The notes: generated by a model not told the origin, from the letters alone. Positions 43,661-54,312 are shown, counted from the stretch's first letter. The stretch: DNA of 63,525 nucleotides from Pseudomonadota bacterium (GCA_021801705.1 JAJYXP010000033.1:1-63525); one strand, 5' to 3'. Made by a program: numbers and translations.

Positions 43661-45088
43661 TCAGATATGAATCGACCGTTTTGCCACGCCCAGTGCCGCT
43701 TCGTGAAAGGATTCGGACAATGAGGGATGGGCATGGACGATGCGCGCGATATCCTCGCTGCTGGCGGCGAACTCCATCGCCACCACGGCTTCCTGAATAA
43801 GCTCGGAGGCGCACGGCCCGATCACGTGCACACCGAGAATGCGGTCAGTCTTGGCGTCGGCCAGGAATTTCACCAGTCCGGCAGTTGCCTGCAGGGCATG
43901 TGCACGGCCGTTGGCACTGAACGGGAAAGTGCCCTTGCGGAAATCCACCCCGGCAAGCTTCAGCGCCTGTTCGGTCTGGCCCACCCAGGCGATTTCCGGC
44001 GAGGTGTAAATCACCCACGGAATGGTGTCGTAGTTGACGTGCCCGGCCTGCCCCGCGATCAGTTCGGCCACCGCAACGCCTTCCTCTGAACCCTTATGCG
44101 CCAGCATCGGCCCGCGCACCACGTCGCCGATGGCGTACATGTTGGGCAGATTGGTCCGGCATTGCTCGTCCACTTCAATATAACCGTTTCCGTCGAGATT
44201 GAGCCCAACCTGGCCGGCATTCAATCCTGCGGTGTTGGGAGCGCGGCCGATCGCCACGATCAGCTTGTCGAACTGCTGTTTCTGCACGCCGTCCTTGTCC
44301 TCGAATTCGATCGCAACGCTTTTCTTCGTCACCTTGATCGAAGTGAACTTGATGCCGCGCTTGAACGTCAATCCCTGTCGGGTGAAAATGCGTAGAGCTT
44401 CGGCGGCGATCTGCTCATCCACGCTGGGAAGGAAGGTCTCATGCGCCTGGAACAGGGTTACGTTCGACCCGAGCCGCCGCCAAACGCTGCCCAGTTCCAG
44501 GCCGATAACTCCGGCGCCAATGACGCCGATCCGCTTCGGCACTTCCTTGAAGTTGAGCGCGCCGACGTTGTCCACTACCCGGTCGTTGTCCACCGGCACT
44601 TGTGGTAACTGACGCGGGGTCGAGCCGGTGGCGACAATCACATACTTGGCCTCGACCTGTTGCATGTCCCCGTCCGGCTTCGCCACCTCCAGCCTCCACA
44701 GGACGCCGCCGCCGGCAAGACTGGCCCGGCCATGGATCGAAGCCACCTTGTTTTTTCTGAATAGCACGGAAATGCCACCGGTCAGGGAATGCACGATCTT
44801 TTCCTTGCGCGCCAGCATGGTGGGAATATCCAGATTGAGTCCCTGAACCGTGATGCCATGGGCGGGGAAATTGTGCTGAATACGTTCGTAGTTCTCCGAG
44901 GATTCGAGCAGCACCTTGGAGGGAATGCAACCCGCATTAAGGCAGGTACCGCCGAGGCTGGGTTTTCCTGCGCCGTTCTTCCAGTCATCGATGCATACCG
45001 TACTCAGCCCGAGCTGAGCGCAGCGGATCGCCGCAACATAGCCGGCCGGTCCGGCACCGATTACCGCCACATCGTAGGTTACAGACAT
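43661..45088 (-). CDS. lpdA: Dihydrolipoyl dehydrogenase (E3)
   Basis: A 475-residue flavoprotein that reoxidises dihydrolipoamide. FAD motif AVIGAGPAGYVAAIRCAQLG, redox disulfide GGTCLNAGCIPSK, NAD motif IGVIGAGVIGLELGSVWRRLG and the catalytic His region VHAHPSLSESFHEA are all visible. It follows sucB by 15 bases and so serves the 2-oxoglutarate dehydrogenase complex. Confidence 0.96.
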   Translation of the reverse strand: MSVTYDVAVIGAGPAGYVAAIRCAQLGLSTVCIDDWKNGAGKPSLGGTCLNAGCIPSKVLLESSENYERIQHNFPAHGITVQGLNLDIPTMLARKEKIVHSLTGGISVLFRKNKVASIHGRASLAGGGVLWRLEVAKPDGDMQQVEAKYVIVATGSTPRQLPQVPVDNDRVVDNVGALNFKEVPKRIGVIGAGVIGLELGSVWRRLGSNVTLFQAHETFLPSVDEQIAAEALRIFTRQGLTFKRGIKFTSIKVTKKSVAIEFEDKDGVQKQQFDKLIVAIGRAPNTAGLNAGQVGLNLDGNGYIEVDEQCRTNLPNMYAIGDVVRGPMLAHKGSEEGVAVAELIAGQAGHVNYDTIPWVIYTSPEIAWVGQTEQALKLAGVDFRKGTFPFSANGRAHALQATAGLVKFLADAKTDRILGVHVIGPCASELIQEAVVAMEFAASSEDIARIVHAHPSLSESFHEAALGVAKRSIHI

Positions 45089-45103
45089 TGCTTGCCCCCC
45101 GAT

Positions 45104-46324
45104 TCAAATTTCCAGCAGCATGCGCGCCGGGTCTTCCAGCGCTTCTTTCATGGTCACCAGTGACAGAACCGCCTCGCGGCCGTCAACAATGCGGTGGTCA
45201 TAGGACAGCGCCAGGTACATCATCGGACGGATGACGATCTGGCCATTTTCTGCCACCGGCCGCTCATAGGTCTTGTGCATGCCGAGGATGGCGGATTGCG
45301 GTGGATTCAGGATGGGGGTGGACATCATCGAGCCGAACACGCCACCGTTCGAGATAGTGAAGGTGCCGCCGGTCAATTCCTCTATGGTGAGCTTGCCATC
45401 CCTGGCACGGACGCCGAAGTCGGCGATTTTCTTCTCTATCCCGGCGATGGAAAGCTGGTCCGCATCGCGCAGGATAGGGACAATCAGGCCGCGCGGACTA
45501 CCCACCGCAATACCGATATCGTAGTAGCCATGGTAGATGATATCGCTGTTGTCCACCGAGGCGTTGACGATAGGAAATTTCTTCAGCGCGGCGATCGCCG
45601 CCTTGACGAAAAAGGACATGAAACCCAGCTTGACGCCGTGCTCCTTCTCGAATTTTTCCTTGTAGCGATTCCGGATATCCAGCACCGGCTGCATGTTGAC
45701 CTCGTTGAAGGTGGTGAGGATGGCGGCGGTTTGCTGCGCCTCCACCAGCCGTTCGGCCACACGGGCTCGCAGCCGGGTCATCGGCACGCGCTGTTCGGGA
45801 CGGTCGGCGCTCGAAATCAAGGGGGGAGTCGATTGTGATACGGGCATCGGGCTTCCCTTTGCAATTCCTGCTGGCGCGGGATGAACCGGTTTTTCAAGAT
45901 ACGCGAGGACGTCTTCCTTGGTAATGCGCCCGCCTGGTCCGCTACCTGAGATTTCAGCCGGATTGAGGTGATGCTCCGTCACCAGTTTGCGTACGGACGG
46001 GCTTAGTGAATGCTGAGTGCTGAGTGCTGGGTTCGGAGCGGTTTTCTCAGGACGCAGCACTGCGTTTAACTCAGGACTGATATTTGCCTCGGTATCGATC
46101 ACGGCAATCACTTCGTCGCTGGTCACGGACTCGCCGTCACCCTTGACGATTTTGGCCAACACACCCGCCTGCGGCGCTGGCAGTTCCAGCACTACCTTGT
46201 CGGTTTCGACATCGATCAGGTTTTCGTCACGCGCCACGGCATCGCCCACTTTCTTGTGCCAGGTCAACAGGCTTGCCTCTGCAATGGATTCGGACAGCAC
46301 CGGGACTTTAACTTCAACTAACAT
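45104..46324 (-). CDS. sucB: Dihydrolipoyllysine succinyltransferase (E2 of 2-oxoglutarate dehydrogenase)
   Basis: A 406-residue E2. Lipoyl domain (~1-78) with the lipoylated Lys in [14 protein letters not shown]; peripheral-subunit-binding domain with [29 protein letters not shown]; catalytic domain with [17 protein letters not shown] 46324 is chosen for AGGATAAAT upstream and the family start MLVEVKVP; the frame is open to 46486 within sucA. The linker between the first two domains contains [13 protein letters not shown], encoded by the ACTCAGGACT-type repeat at 46004-46080. Confidence 0.95.
   Translation of the reverse strand: MLVEVKVPVLSESIAEASLLTWHKKVGDAVARDENLIDVETDKVVLELPAPQAGVLAKIVKGDGESVTSDEVIAVIDTEANISPELNAVLRPEKTAPNPALSTQHSLSPSVRKLVTEHHLNPAEISGSGPGGRITKEDVLAYLEKPVHPAPAGIAKGSPMPVSQSTPPLISSADRPEQRVPMTRLRARVAERLVEAQQTAAILTTFNEVNMQPVLDIRNRYKEKFEKEHGVKLGFMSFFVKAAIAALKKFPIVNASVDNSDIIYHGYYDIGIAVGSPRGLIVPILRDADQLSIAGIEKKIADFGVRARDGKLTIEELTGGTFTISNGGVFGSMMSTPILNPPQSAILGMHKTYERPVAENGQIVIRPMMYLALSYDHRIVDGREAVLSLVTMKEALEDPARMLLEI
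46004..46080. repeat. ACTCAGGACT-type repeat inside sucB
   Basis: GTGAATGCTGAGTGCTGAGTGCTGGG, then TCTCAGGACGCAGCACTGCG and ACTCAGGACTG, an imperfect inverted repeat. It is in frame and encodes the Pro/Ser/Thr-rich linker between lipoyl and E3-binding domains, a flexible place that tolerates insertions. Confidence 0.6.
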
Positions 46325-46350
46325 ATTAGATTTATCCTGTAATATAATGT

Positions 46351-49185
46351 TTATTTTTGCTTTATACAAAGCGCCGCGTTCACCAGGGCGCTCTGCTGTT
46401 CCTGGTGTTTTATCGCATAACCCACCGCGGGCGAGGCCGAAGCAGGACGACCGGCATAACGCAACGTCTGTTTTTCCGACAGACATTCACGCAGATGGTG
46501 CTGGGTCTGGTACCACGCTCCCTGGTTCATCGGCTCTTCCTGCGCCCAGACCAGTTCCCTGGTTTTCTTGTAGCGATTGAGTTCGGCCGTGAACTCTTCC
46601 TTCGGGAACGGGTAAAGTTGCTCGATGCGTACGATGGCGACATGATTGAGCTTGTTTTCTCTGCGCGCATGCAGTAAATCGTAATAGACTTTACCGCTGC
46701 ATGCCACCAGGCTGGTCACCTGATCGGGGTCGGCAACATCTGCCTCGCCGATCACATTCCGGAATTTTCCGCGCGCCAGATCCTCCAGAGACGATACCGC
46801 GTCCTTATGGCGCAACAGGCTCTTCGGGCTCAGCACGATCAAGGGCTTGCGGTATGGGCGCAGCATCTGGCGGCGCAACAGGTGGAAAATCTGTGACGGC
46901 GTGGTGGGAATACAGACCTGGATGTTTTCCTCTGCGCACAGTTGCAGGTAGCGCTCCGGACGGGCGGAGGAATGTTCCGGCCCCTGCCCCTCGTAGCCAT
47001 GCGGCAGCAGCATCGTGAGGCCGCACATGCGTCCCCACTTGGCCTCACCGGCGCTGATGAACTGGTCGATCACCACTTGAGCGCCATTGGCGAAATCGCC
47101 GAACTGGGCCTCCCAGATTACCAGCTCGTTGGGCTCTGCGGTGGCATAGCCGTATTCGAAACCCAGTACGGCCTCTTCCGACAGCACCGAGTCTATCACC
47201 AGAAAGCGCGGCTGGTTTCCGGAAATATTCTGCAGGGGCAGATAAACACCCGCATCCCACTTTTCCCGGTTCTGGTCATGCAACACGGCATGCCGGTGAA
47301 AGAACGTGCCGCGCCCGCTATCCTGGCCGGACAGACGCACTGCAAAACCGTTTTCCAGCAGTGTCGCGTAAGCAAGATTTTCCGCCATGCCCCAATCGAG
47401 CGGCAGCTTGCCTTCCCCCATCAACCGGCGATCGGCGATGATCTTCTCCACTCGGGAATGAAGCTTGAAATCGGGAGGAATTGTGGTCAACACGCCGGAT
47501 AAGCGCTGCAGGTCTGCGAGCGGCACCTCGGTGCTGACGGGATCGTTCCATTTTCCTTTTCTGAACGGAGACCAGTCGGTCGCAAACGACTTTTTGAAAT
47601 TCGTCAGCACCGTTCTGGTTACGGAAACACCGGCGTCCAGATCCGCCCGGTAGGCGGCAACCATCTCGTCGGGATCGAGTGGCGAAAGCACGCGCTCAGC
47701 CACCAGCCTGTCGGCGTATTGCTTGCGGGCAGGGGGATGCTGAGCGATGGTTTTGTACATCAAAGGCTGGGTCACCATCGGTTCATCCTGCTCATTGTGG
47801 CCCAGACGCCGATAGCACACCAGGTCGATGACCACGTCCTTATGGAAAGCCATGCGGTAATCGAGGGCGATTTCCGTCACCAGCAGTACCGCTTCGGGGT
47901 CATCGCCATTGACATGGAAAACGGGGGCATTCACCATTTTCGCCACATCCGTGCAATACAGCGTGGAACGCGTATCGCGCGGATCGGAGGTGGTGAAGCC
48001 GATCTGGTTGTTGATTACGATATGCACCGTGCCGCCGGTTCCGTAGCCACGTGTTTTGGACAGGTTGAGGGTTTCCATCACCACGCCCTGGCCGGAAAAG
48101 GCGGCGTCGCCGTGTATCAGCACCGGGATCACCTGATCGCCTTCGCGGTCAAAACGGCGCTGTTGGCGCGCGCGTACCGAACCTTCCACCACCGGGTTGA
48201 CGATTTCCAGATGAGAGGGATTGAACGCCAGCGTGAGATGCATGGCCCCACCCGGTGTGGCGACATCGGTGGAAAATCCCTGGTGGTATTTGACGTCGCC
48301 GGAAGCAAGATTGCTGTGCGCGGCATGCTTGCCTTCGAATTCCAGGAACAGGTCGCTCGGCAGCTTGCCTATGGTGTTGACCAGTACATTGAGGCGGCCG
48401 CGGTGCGCCATGCCGATCACCATTTCCTGCACGCCCTGGCTACCGGCGCGCTGGATCAGGTGATCGAGCAGCGGAATCAGGCTGTCTCCGCCTTCCAGCG
48501 AAAAACGCTTCTGCCCGACGTAGCGTGTATGCAGGTATTTTTCCAGCGTTTCTGCCGCCGTGAGCAGTTCCAGGATGCGCCGCTTTTCTTCCGGGGAAAA
48601 CTGCGGCCGCGCACGGTTTGTTTCCAGCCTGTCCTGAATCCATCGCTTCTGAGCCGTATCGGCGATGTACATGTATTCGGCGCCGATATTGCCGCAGTAG
48701 GTTTCCTTGAGAATTTGCAGAATATCGTGCAGGGTGGATGAATCAGGCGCGAACAGGGAGCCCGTTTTGAATGTCCTCGACAAGTCGGCGTCGGTCAGCC
48801 CGTAAAACTCCGGCTGAAGTTCGGGCACTTCGGGCAGTTCCCGCCGCTTGAGCGGATCGACGGTCGCACGCATCATGCCGCGGAAGCGATGGGCGTTGAT
48901 CAATTGCAGCACGGCGATCTGCTTCTTGACCAGCGTTTCGACATCCGGCCCCTGCACCGGGACACAGGGATGCTTGGCACGCTCGGCAAATGATTGCTGC
49001 ACCTGCGAGTGGGGCACATCCCTGGATACAGCCCCTGGAGTCTGCTGCAAACGGTTGAAATATCCCCGCCATTCCTCGCTGACCTGGGCGGGATTGTTCA
49101 GGTATAGCTCGTACAGCTCCTCGATGAACGGTGCATTGCCATCGTAAAGATATGAGTTTTCCGACATCTCCTTCATTACGCCCAT
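46351..49185 (-). CDS. sucA: 2-oxoglutarate dehydrogenase E1 component
   Basis: A 944-residue thiamine-diphosphate enzyme. Seen are [18 protein letters not shown] near the start, [34 protein letters not shown], the active-site [34 protein letters not shown] (ThDP motif region) and [18 protein letters not shown]. It decarboxylates 2-oxoglutarate and passes succinyl to SucB. Start [20 protein letters not shown] 18 bases downstream is an alternative. Confidence 0.96.
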   Translation of the reverse strand: MGVMKEMSENSYLYDGNAPFIEELYELYLNNPAQVSEEWRGYFNRLQQTPGAVSRDVPHSQVQQSFAERAKHPCVPVQGPDVETLVKKQIAVLQLINAHRFRGMMRATVDPLKRRELPEVPELQPEFYGLTDADLSRTFKTGSLFAPDSSTLHDILQILKETYCGNIGAEYMYIADTAQKRWIQDRLETNRARPQFSPEEKRRILELLTAAETLEKYLHTRYVGQKRFSLEGGDSLIPLLDHLIQRAGSQGVQEMVIGMAHRGRLNVLVNTIGKLPSDLFLEFEGKHAAHSNLASGDVKYHQGFSTDVATPGGAMHLTLAFNPSHLEIVNPVVEGSVRARQQRRFDREGDQVIPVLIHGDAAFSGQGVVMETLNLSKTRGYGTGGTVHIVINNQIGFTTSDPRDTRSTLYCTDVAKMVNAPVFHVNGDDPEAVLLVTEIALDYRMAFHKDVVIDLVCYRRLGHNEQDEPMVTQPLMYKTIAQHPPARKQYADRLVAERVLSPLDPDEMVAAYRADLDAGVSVTRTVLTNFKKSFATDWSPFRKGKWNDPVSTEVPLADLQRLSGVLTTIPPDFKLHSRVEKIIADRRLMGEGKLPLDWGMAENLAYATLLENGFAVRLSGQDSGRGTFFHRHAVLHDQNREKWDAGVYLPLQNISGNQPRFLVIDSVLSEEAVLGFEYGYATAEPNELVIWEAQFGDFANGAQVVIDQFISAGEAKWGRMCGLTMLLPHGYEGQGPEHSSARPERYLQLCAEENIQVCIPTTPSQIFHLLRRQMLRPYRKPLIVLSPKSLLRHKDAVSSLEDLARGKFRNVIGEADVADPDQVTSLVACSGKVYYDLLHARRENKLNHVAIVRIEQLYPFPKEEFTAELNRYKKTRELVWAQEEPMNQGAWYQTQHHLRECLSEKQTLRYAGRPASASPAVGYAIKHQEQQSALVNAALCIKQK

Positions 49186-49229
49186 GTTCTCCTCCGTATG
49201 GCTCTAGAGCGTTTCGAGGCGCGAGGTGC

Positions 49230-50522
49230 TTATTCGCGCTGAGACAAAGGCACAAAATCCCTTTTCTTCGGCCCCAGGAACAACTGGCGCGGGCGGCCGA
49301 TCTTCTGCTCCGGGTCTGAAATCATCTCGTTCCATTGGGTGATCCAGCCGATGGTACGGGAAATGGCGAAGATCGCGGTGAACATGTTGGTCGGGATGCC
49401 GATGGCGCGCAGCACGATGCCGGAATAGAAGTCCACGTTGGGATAGAGCTTCTTGGCGATGAAATACTCGTCCTCCAGAGCGATGCGCTCCAGTTCGAGT
49501 GCGATCTGGAACAGCCGGTCGTCGTTGGCGCCGAGTTCGTTCAGCACTTCGTGGCAGGTTTTGCGCATCAGATTGGCACGCGGGTCGAAATTCTTGTACA
49601 CCCTGTGGCCGAAGCCCATCAGGCGGAAGGGATTTTTCTTGTCCTTGGCGCGCTCAATGAACTTCGGGATATTGGAAACGTCGCCGATCTCCTCCAACAT
49701 CTTCAGCACCGCCTCGTTGGCGCCGCCGTGGGCCGGCCCCCACAGCGAGGCGATGCCGGCTGCAATGCAGGCAAAGGGATTGGCGCCGCTGGAACCGGCG
49801 AGGCGCACGGTAGAGGTGGAGGCGTTTTGCTCGTGATCGGCGTGTAGCGTGAAAATCCGGTCCATGGCCCTGACCATCACCGGGTTGGGCACGTATTCCT
49901 CGCAGGGCGTGGAAAACATCATGTGCAAAAAGTTCGCCGCGTAGGAGAGCGAGTTGCGCGGGTAGGCAAAGGGCTGCCCCGTGTTGTACTTGTAGCTCAT
50001 GGCCGCGATGGCCGGCACCTTGGCGAGCAGGCGGTGGGCGGAAATCTCCCGGTGGTGAGAATCGGCCACGTTGCCGGAATCCTGGTAGAAGGCGGACAGC
50101 GCTCCCACTACCCCCACCATCACCGCCATCGGGTGGGCATCGCGGCGGAAGCCTTTGAAAAAGCTGGTGACCTGGTCGTGCACCATGGTGTGATGGCGGA
50201 TGATGGAATCGAACCCCTGCTTCTGCTCCATGGTAGGCAGTTCGCCGTAATAGAGCAAGTGGCAAACCTCGATGAAATCCGCGTGCTCTGCCAACTGCTC
50301 GATGGGGTAGCCGCGATAGAGCAGGATACCCTCGTCGCCATCGATGAAGGTGATTTTCGAGCTGCAACTGCCCGTGGACATGAATCCCGGGTCGTAGGTG
50401 AACACCCCGTGTTTCCCCAGGTTGCGGATGTCGATCACATCGGGGCCGAGAGTGCCGGAAAGGATCGGCAACTCGATCTCTTTTCCGCCTTCGATTCTGA
50501 GATAAGCTTTCCGTTCGCTCAT
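49230..50522 (-). CDS. gltA: Citrate synthase
   Basis: A 430-residue hexameric-type citrate synthase. The start [19 protein letters not shown] is preceded by GGAGGAAG; an upstream in-frame ATG at 50621 is ignored because it overlaps sdhE. Active-site histidines lie in [19 protein letters not shown] and [16 protein letters not shown], and the Asp in the [16 protein letters not shown] region. It condenses oxaloacetate and acetyl-CoA. The second citrate-synthase-like gene at 57.4 kb is the methylcitrate synthase. Confidence 0.95.
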   Translation of the reverse strand: MSERKAYLRIEGGKEIELPILSGTLGPDVIDIRNLGKHGVFTYDPGFMSTGSCSSKITFIDGDEGILLYRGYPIEQLAEHADFIEVCHLLYYGELPTMEQKQGFDSIIRHHTMVHDQVTSFFKGFRRDAHPMAVMVGVVGALSAFYQDSGNVADSHHREISAHRLLAKVPAIAAMSYKYNTGQPFAYPRNSLSYAANFLHMMFSTPCEEYVPNPVMVRAMDRIFTLHADHEQNASTSTVRLAGSSGANPFACIAAGIASLWGPAHGGANEAVLKMLEEIGDVSNIPKFIERAKDKKNPFRLMGFGHRVYKNFDPRANLMRKTCHEVLNELGANDDRLFQIALELERIALEDEYFIAKKLYPNVDFYSGIVLRAIGIPTNMFTAIFAISRTIGWITQWNEMISDPEQKIGRPRQLFLGPKKRDFVPLSQRE

Positions 50523-50559
50523 AAATTGCGCTTCCTCCAATTCGTCATTGTGACAGGCA

Positions 50560-50865
50560 TCAACATAGTCGCAGCAATTGCAGCACCCGTTTGATGCTGT
50601 CATCTCCGTCCATCTTCTCACCCTGGATCATCCCCCATAAATCGTGATCGGGGAGGCTAAGCAGCTCTTTGAACGCCTCCACTTCCAGCGGCGCGAGCCT
50701 CTCGAAGTGCTGCGCCAGGAACCGGTCGAGAACGATGTCGAGTTCCAGCATCCCGCGGCGGCAATCCCAACGCAGCCGCCCCAAGGGCGGCTCAGTGCTG
50801 AGTGCCGAGTCCTGAGTGCTGAGTTGGGCGGCGGTTTTTCCTCTTTCGTCGTCTCTAGGCAACAT
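50560..50865 (-). CDS. sdhE: SdhE, flavinylation factor of succinate dehydrogenase
   Basis: A small protein whose core from residue ~30 is clear Sdh[22 protein letters not shown] with the R-G motif, then [17 protein letters not shown]. It helps attach FAD to SdhA. The first ~28 residues ([18 protein letters not shown]...) are encoded inside the inverted repeat 50790-50907, so the original N-terminus seems to have been replaced; a start at TTG near 50782 (GRLRWD) is an alternative. It lies between sdhB and gltA. Confidence 0.85.
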   Translation of the reverse strand: MLPRDDERGKTAAQLSTQDSALSTEPPLGRLRWDCRRGMLELDIVLDRFLAQHFERLAPLEVEAFKELLSLPDHDLWGMIQGEKMDGDDSIKRVLQLLRLC

Positions 50866-50907
50866 CTGTTTTCACCCCTCGAACTCAGCACTCAGGACTC
50901 AGGACTT
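50790..50907. repeat. Inverted repeat of the ACTCAGGACT type around the sdhE start
   Basis: CTCAGTGCTGAGTGCCGAGTCCTGAGTGCTGAGTT (50791-50825, in several GAGT units) faces AACTCAGCACTCAGGACTCAGGACTT (50882-50907). About 57 unique bases lie between, including the sdhE ATG at 50863-50865. The element thus contains both the start and the ribosome-binding region of sdhE. Confidence 0.65.
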
Positions 50908-50911
50908 CGAT

Positions 50912-51607
50912 TTACACTGTTCTCTTGAGCAGCATTTCCTTGATTTTTCCGATCGCCCGGGTCGGATTCAAGCCTTTCGGGCAAACATCCACACAGGTCA
51001 TGATACTGTGGCAGCGGAATAAGCGGTAGGGGTCTTCCAGGTTGTCCAGCCGTTCGGCGGTTGCCTGGTCACGGCTGTCGGCGATAAAACGGTAGGCTTG
51101 CAGCAGGCCTGCCGGGCCGACGAACTTGTCCGGATTCCACCAGAATGACGGACAGGAAGTGGAACAACAGGCGCAGAGAATGCACTCGTACAACCCATCC
51201 AGCTCCTCGCGGTCCTCGGGCGATTGCAGCCGCTCGATTTCCGGCTCGGGGTCGCCGTTGATCAGATAGGGTTTGATGGAGCGGTATTGCTTGTAAAACT
51301 GGCTCAGATCCACCACCAGATCGCGCACCACCGGTTGGCCGGGCAAGGGGCGCAGCTCGATCGGCTCCTTCAGTCCGGATAGCGGCGTGACGCAAGCCAG
51401 ACCGTTGCGCCCGTTGATGTTCATGGCATCCGAGCCGCACACGCCTTCGCGGCAGGAGCGGCGCACGCTCAGGGTTTCGTCCTGGGCCTTGATCAACAGG
51501 ATCGCATCCAGCAGCATCATGTTGCCCGCGTCTATATCCAGATCGTAAGCCTGCATGTAGGGCTTGGCGTCGGTTTCCGGGTTGTAGCGGTAGATTAAAA
51601 AGCGCAT
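50912..51607 (-). CDS. sdhB: Succinate dehydrogenase iron-sulfur subunit
   Basis: A 231-residue subunit with three Fe-S clusters: 2Fe-2S cysteines in SCREGVCGSDAMNINGRNGLAC, 4Fe-4S in CILCACCSTSCPS and 3Fe-4S with CHSIMTCVDVCPKG. The start MRFLIYRYNPETD at 51607 has AGGAGAAG upstream; the 18-codon extension to 51661 is repeat-derived and rejected. It passes electrons from SdhA to ubiquinone. Confidence 0.95.
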   Translation of the reverse strand: MRFLIYRYNPETDAKPYMQAYDLDIDAGNMMLLDAILLIKAQDETLSVRRSCREGVCGSDAMNINGRNGLACVTPLSGLKEPIELRPLPGQPVVRDLVVDLSQFYKQYRSIKPYLINGDPEPEIERLQSPEDREELDGLYECILCACCSTSCPSFWWNPDKFVGPAGLLQAYRFIADSRDQATAERLDNLEDPYRLFRCHSIMTCVDVCPKGLNPTRAIGKIKEMLLKRTV

Positions 51608-51639
51608 TCGCTTCTCCTGGTGATGGGTGATGAGGAATG

Positions 51640-51662
51640 GGTGATGGGGAAAACCCATCACC
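51640..51662. repeat. Strong hairpin between sdhA and sdhB
   Basis: GGTGATGGG (51640-51648) pairs perfectly with CCCATCACC (51654-51662) over a GAAAA loop, in a region of repeated GGTGATGGGTGATG units. It lies 14 bases after the sdhA stop and upstream of the sdhB ribosome site, so it could act on mRNA stability or on translation of sdhB. Confidence 0.6.
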
Positions 51663-51675
51663 GTTTACCCATTAC

Positions 51676-53436
51676 TCAATATGTCCTCGCCTTGGGTTGG
51701 AAAGAATCCACCGACAGCGGTTTCAGCCGTACCGGCTTGAAATCCAGGCGGTGTCCCTCGCTGAAATACAGGGAATGCTTCAGCCAGTTGCTGTCGTCCC
51801 GCTCCGGATAATCGTCGCGCGCGTGAGCGCCTCGGCTCTCTTTGCGGGCAGCGGCGGAAATCATGGTCGCCAGCGCCACCCCCATCAGGTTCTCAAGTTC
51901 CAGCGCCTCGATCCGGCCGGTGTTGTAGATCCTGCTGTGGTCGCGCAGCGCCACGTCCGGCAGGCGTGCGGCAATTTCCAGCATTTTTCTCACGCCCTCC
52001 TGCAGCACATCTTCGGTACGGAAGACGCCGCAGTGCTTCTGCATGGTTTTGCTCATCTGTTCGCGCAACTCGTCCACAGTGATGCCGTCGCGCTTCTCGT
52101 CCCAGCGCGCGAGACGCGCCATCGGCCGGTCCAGCGCGCCATCCGGCAGCGGCCGGGGGAACGGGTTGTCCTTGAGGTATTCGATCACATGGTTGCCGGC
52201 GGCGCGCCCGAACACGATCAGGTCGAGCAGAGAGTTGCTGCCCAGGCGGTTGGCGCCGTGCACCGAGACGCAGGCGCATTCGCCGATGGCGTACAGTCCG
52301 AGCACCGCTTCCTCGGGGCCGGTTTGGGTCGGCATGACCACCTGGCCCCGCAGGTTGGTGGGAATGCCGCCCATCATGTAGTGCACCGTCGGCACCACCG
52401 GGATCGGCGCCTCGATCGGGTCGATGTGGGCAAACTTGAGGGACAGTTCGCGGATGCCGGGTAGGCGCTGCTTGATGACGTCCGGGCCGAGATGGTCGAG
52501 CTTCAGTTCGACGTAATCGCCATTCTTGCCGCAGCCCCGCCCTTCGTGGATTTCCACTGCCATGGCGCGGGACACCACGTCGCGCGATGCGAGATCCCTG
52601 GCATTCGGCGCGTAGCGCTCCATGAAACGTTCGCCGTTCTTGTTGACGAGGTAGCCGCCCTCGCCGCGCACCCCTTCCGTGACCAGCACGCCGGCACCGG
52701 CGATGCCGGTGGGGTGGAATTGCCAGAACTCCATGTCTTCCAGCGGGATGCCGGCCCGCAGTGCCATTGCCAGTCCATCCCCGGTATTGATCAGGGCGTT
52801 GGTGGTCGCGTTGAAGATGCGCCCGGCGCCGCCTGTCGCGATCAGGGTGGCACGGGCTTCGATAAAAACAGGCTCGCCCGATTCTATTCCCAGCGCGATC
52901 ACGCCCAGCGCGTAACCATGGTCGTCCATCACCAGGTCAAGCGCAAAATATTCCTCGAAAAAATGCGTCTTGGCGGCGATATTGCGCTGGTAGAGTGTAT
53001 GCAGCATGGCGTGGCCGGTGCGGTCGGCAACGGCGCAGGTGCGCATCACCGGGGTACCGCCGTAATTCTGCGTCATGCCGCCGAACGGGCGCTGGTAGAT
53101 CTTGCCGTTGGGCAAACGGTCGAACGGCATGCCGAAATGCTCCAGTTCGATCACCGCCTCGTTGGCCTGGCGGCACATGAACTCGATGGCATCCTGGTCG
53201 CCAAGATAGTCGGAACCCTTCACGGTGTCGTACATGTGCCAGTGCCAGTTGTCCTCGTTGACGTTGCCTAAAGATGCAGCAATGCCGCCTTGGGCGGAAA
53301 CGGTATGGGAACGGGTCGGAAACACTTTGGATACCACCGCCACCTTGAGATCGGCATGAGCCAGTTGCAGCGCTGCGCGGAGCCCCGCCCCGCCGCCGCC
53401 GACAATCACTGCATCGAAAGTTCTCTTCTGAATCAC
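51676..53436 (-). CDS. sdhA: Succinate dehydrogenase flavoprotein subunit
   Basis: A ~586-residue FAD-bound subunit. FAD motif [14 protein letters not shown], flavinylation His in [11 protein letters not shown], substrate residues in [13 protein letters not shown] and the catalytic Arg region with [19 protein letters not shown] and [19 protein letters not shown] are visible. GTG 53436 is taken as start: it overlaps the stop of the mini-frame 53433-53585 (GTGA) and has GGAG 7 bases upstream. The ancestral start ([13 protein letters not shown]) is left behind 149 bases upstream as a partial duplicate. Confidence 0.93.
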   Translation of the reverse strand: MIQKRTFDAVIVGGGGAGLRAALQLAHADLKVAVVSKVFPTRSHTVSAQGGIAASLGNVNEDNWHWHMYDTVKGSDYLGDQDAIEFMCRQANEAVIELEHFGMPFDRLPNGKIYQRPFGGMTQNYGGTPVMRTCAVADRTGHAMLHTLYQRNIAAKTHFFEEYFALDLVMDDHGYALGVIALGIESGEPVFIEARATLIATGGAGRIFNATTNALINTGDGLAMALRAGIPLEDMEFWQFHPTGIAGAGVLVTEGVRGEGGYLVNKNGERFMERYAPNARDLASRDVVSRAMAVEIHEGRGCGKNGDYVELKLDHLGPDVIKQRLPGIRELSLKFAHIDPIEAPIPVVPTVHYMMGGIPTNLRGQVVMPTQTGPEEAVLGLYAIGECACVSVHGANRLGSNSLLDLIVFGRAAGNHVIEYLKDNPFPRPLPDGALDRPMARLARWDEKRDGITVDELREQMSKTMQKHCGVFRTEDVLQEGVRKMLEIAARLPDVALRDHSRIYNTGRIEALELENLMGVALATMISAAARKESRGAHARDDYPERDDSNWLKHSLYFSEGHRLDFKPVRLKPLSVDSFQPKARTY

Positions 53437-53585
53437 GCATGCTCTCCGCTGGAAAATTTGGTGGATGTCGGCGGCCGGCGGCGATTCGCGGACGGTCGCA
53501 TCCCCGCCTTGCGGGGCCCCTGCTTCCTGCTCACACCGCCCCACCTCACAATCACCGCGTCGAAAGTACGTTTGGCGATACTCAT
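53433..53585 (-). pseudogene. Duplicated, truncated start of sdhA acting as a 50-codon upstream frame
   Basis: ATG 53585 overlaps the sdhD stop (ATGA), as an sdhA start normally does, and reads [13 protein letters not shown], which copies the start of sdhA, then continues as unrelated [17 protein letters not shown]... and ends in TGA 53435-53433. The 26 bases encoding KRTFDAVIV occur twice (around 53401-53427 and 53546-53572, about 80% identical). The inserted ~120 bases hold a CCCCGCAAGGCGGGG palindrome. The frame ends as GTGA with the sdhA GTG, so it may couple translation of sdhD to sdhA. Confidence 0.6.
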
Positions 53586-53932
53586 TGGATACCCCAGAGA
53601 ATTTGTACCGACCAGGCGGCATAGGCGACGAGAGAGAGGATGACTGCCACTTGGGCCATCAGCCTGATGCCGACGGGTTTGACGTAATCCATGAAAATGT
53701 CGCGCATGCCCACCCAGGCGTGAAGGTAAAGGCTGAGCAGGAACAACAGGCTCGTCAGGCGCACCAGTCGAGACTGAAACAGGTGACTCCAGTCCGCATA
53801 GTACAAAGGCTGGTGGGTAAGCAGGAAGCCCGCCATGAAGAGGGTGTACAAGGCCATGACCACCGCGGTAACGCGCTGCACCAGCCAATCGCGCATCCCA
53901 TAGTGGGCGCCGGTAACAATACGGTTCACCAT
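53582..53932 (-). CDS. sdhD: Succinate dehydrogenase membrane subunit SdhD
   Basis: A 116-residue membrane anchor starting [26 protein letters not shown]. It has three transmembrane helices (about [33 protein letters not shown] and [16 protein letters not shown]) and the haem/quinone-site motif [15 protein letters not shown]. The frame is open upstream to 54079 but that part lies in sdhC. It overlaps sdhC by 7 bases. Confidence 0.93.
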   Translation of the reverse strand: MVNRIVTGAHYGMRDWLVQRVTAVVMALYTLFMAGFLLTHQPLYYADWSHLFQSRLVRLTSLLFLLSLYLHAWVGMRDIFMDYVKPVGIRLMAQVAVILSLVAYAAWSVQILWGIQ

Positions 53933-54300
53933 AGCCAAACTCCTGCCAGCAGGGTCAGACAGATAGTCGCCGCCATCACCAGCCAACTGTTGCGGCGTGT
54001 CTGCGGCAAATCCAGACCGAGATCCATGTCCATGGCGATGTAGCGCAGTCCGGCGAAAAAGTGGTGAAACAAGCTCCACAGCAGCCCGAGCAGGATCAGC
54101 TTGACCAAGGGGTGGGAAAAGGCGCGTCGCACAGCCTCGAAGGATTCAGGGGAAGCCAGGGTAGCCTGCAATCCGAGCAGCAACAAGGGGATCGCCAGAA
54201 AAAGCAGCGCCCCGCTGATGCGATGAAGGATGGACACCACGCCCGGCAGGGGTAATTTTATCCGGAACAGATTGAGGTACTTGGGGCGCTTGTTTGCCAT
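53926..54300 (-). CDS. sdhC: Succinate dehydrogenase cytochrome b556 subunit
   Basis: A 124-residue membrane subunit. RPKYLNLFRIKLPLPGVVSILHRISGALLFL holds the S-x-x-H-R quinone/haem motif, and LLGLLWSLFHHFFAGLRYIAMDM the haem-ligand His. Three helices fit the family. It is the first sdh gene, 12 bases after the malic enzyme. Confidence 0.94.
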   Translation of the reverse strand: MANKRPKYLNLFRIKLPLPGVVSILHRISGALLFLAIPLLLLGLQATLASPESFEAVRRAFSHPLVKLILLGLLWSLFHHFFAGLRYIAMDMDLGLDLPQTRRNSWLVMAATICLTLLAGVWLW

Positions 54301-54312
54301 GGCCGTTCCCCT

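Noticed and set aside
51608-51661. Upstream start of sdhB at 51661
   Set aside because: The extension is read from the GGTGATGGG repeat and the AGGAG site is placed for ATG 51607.
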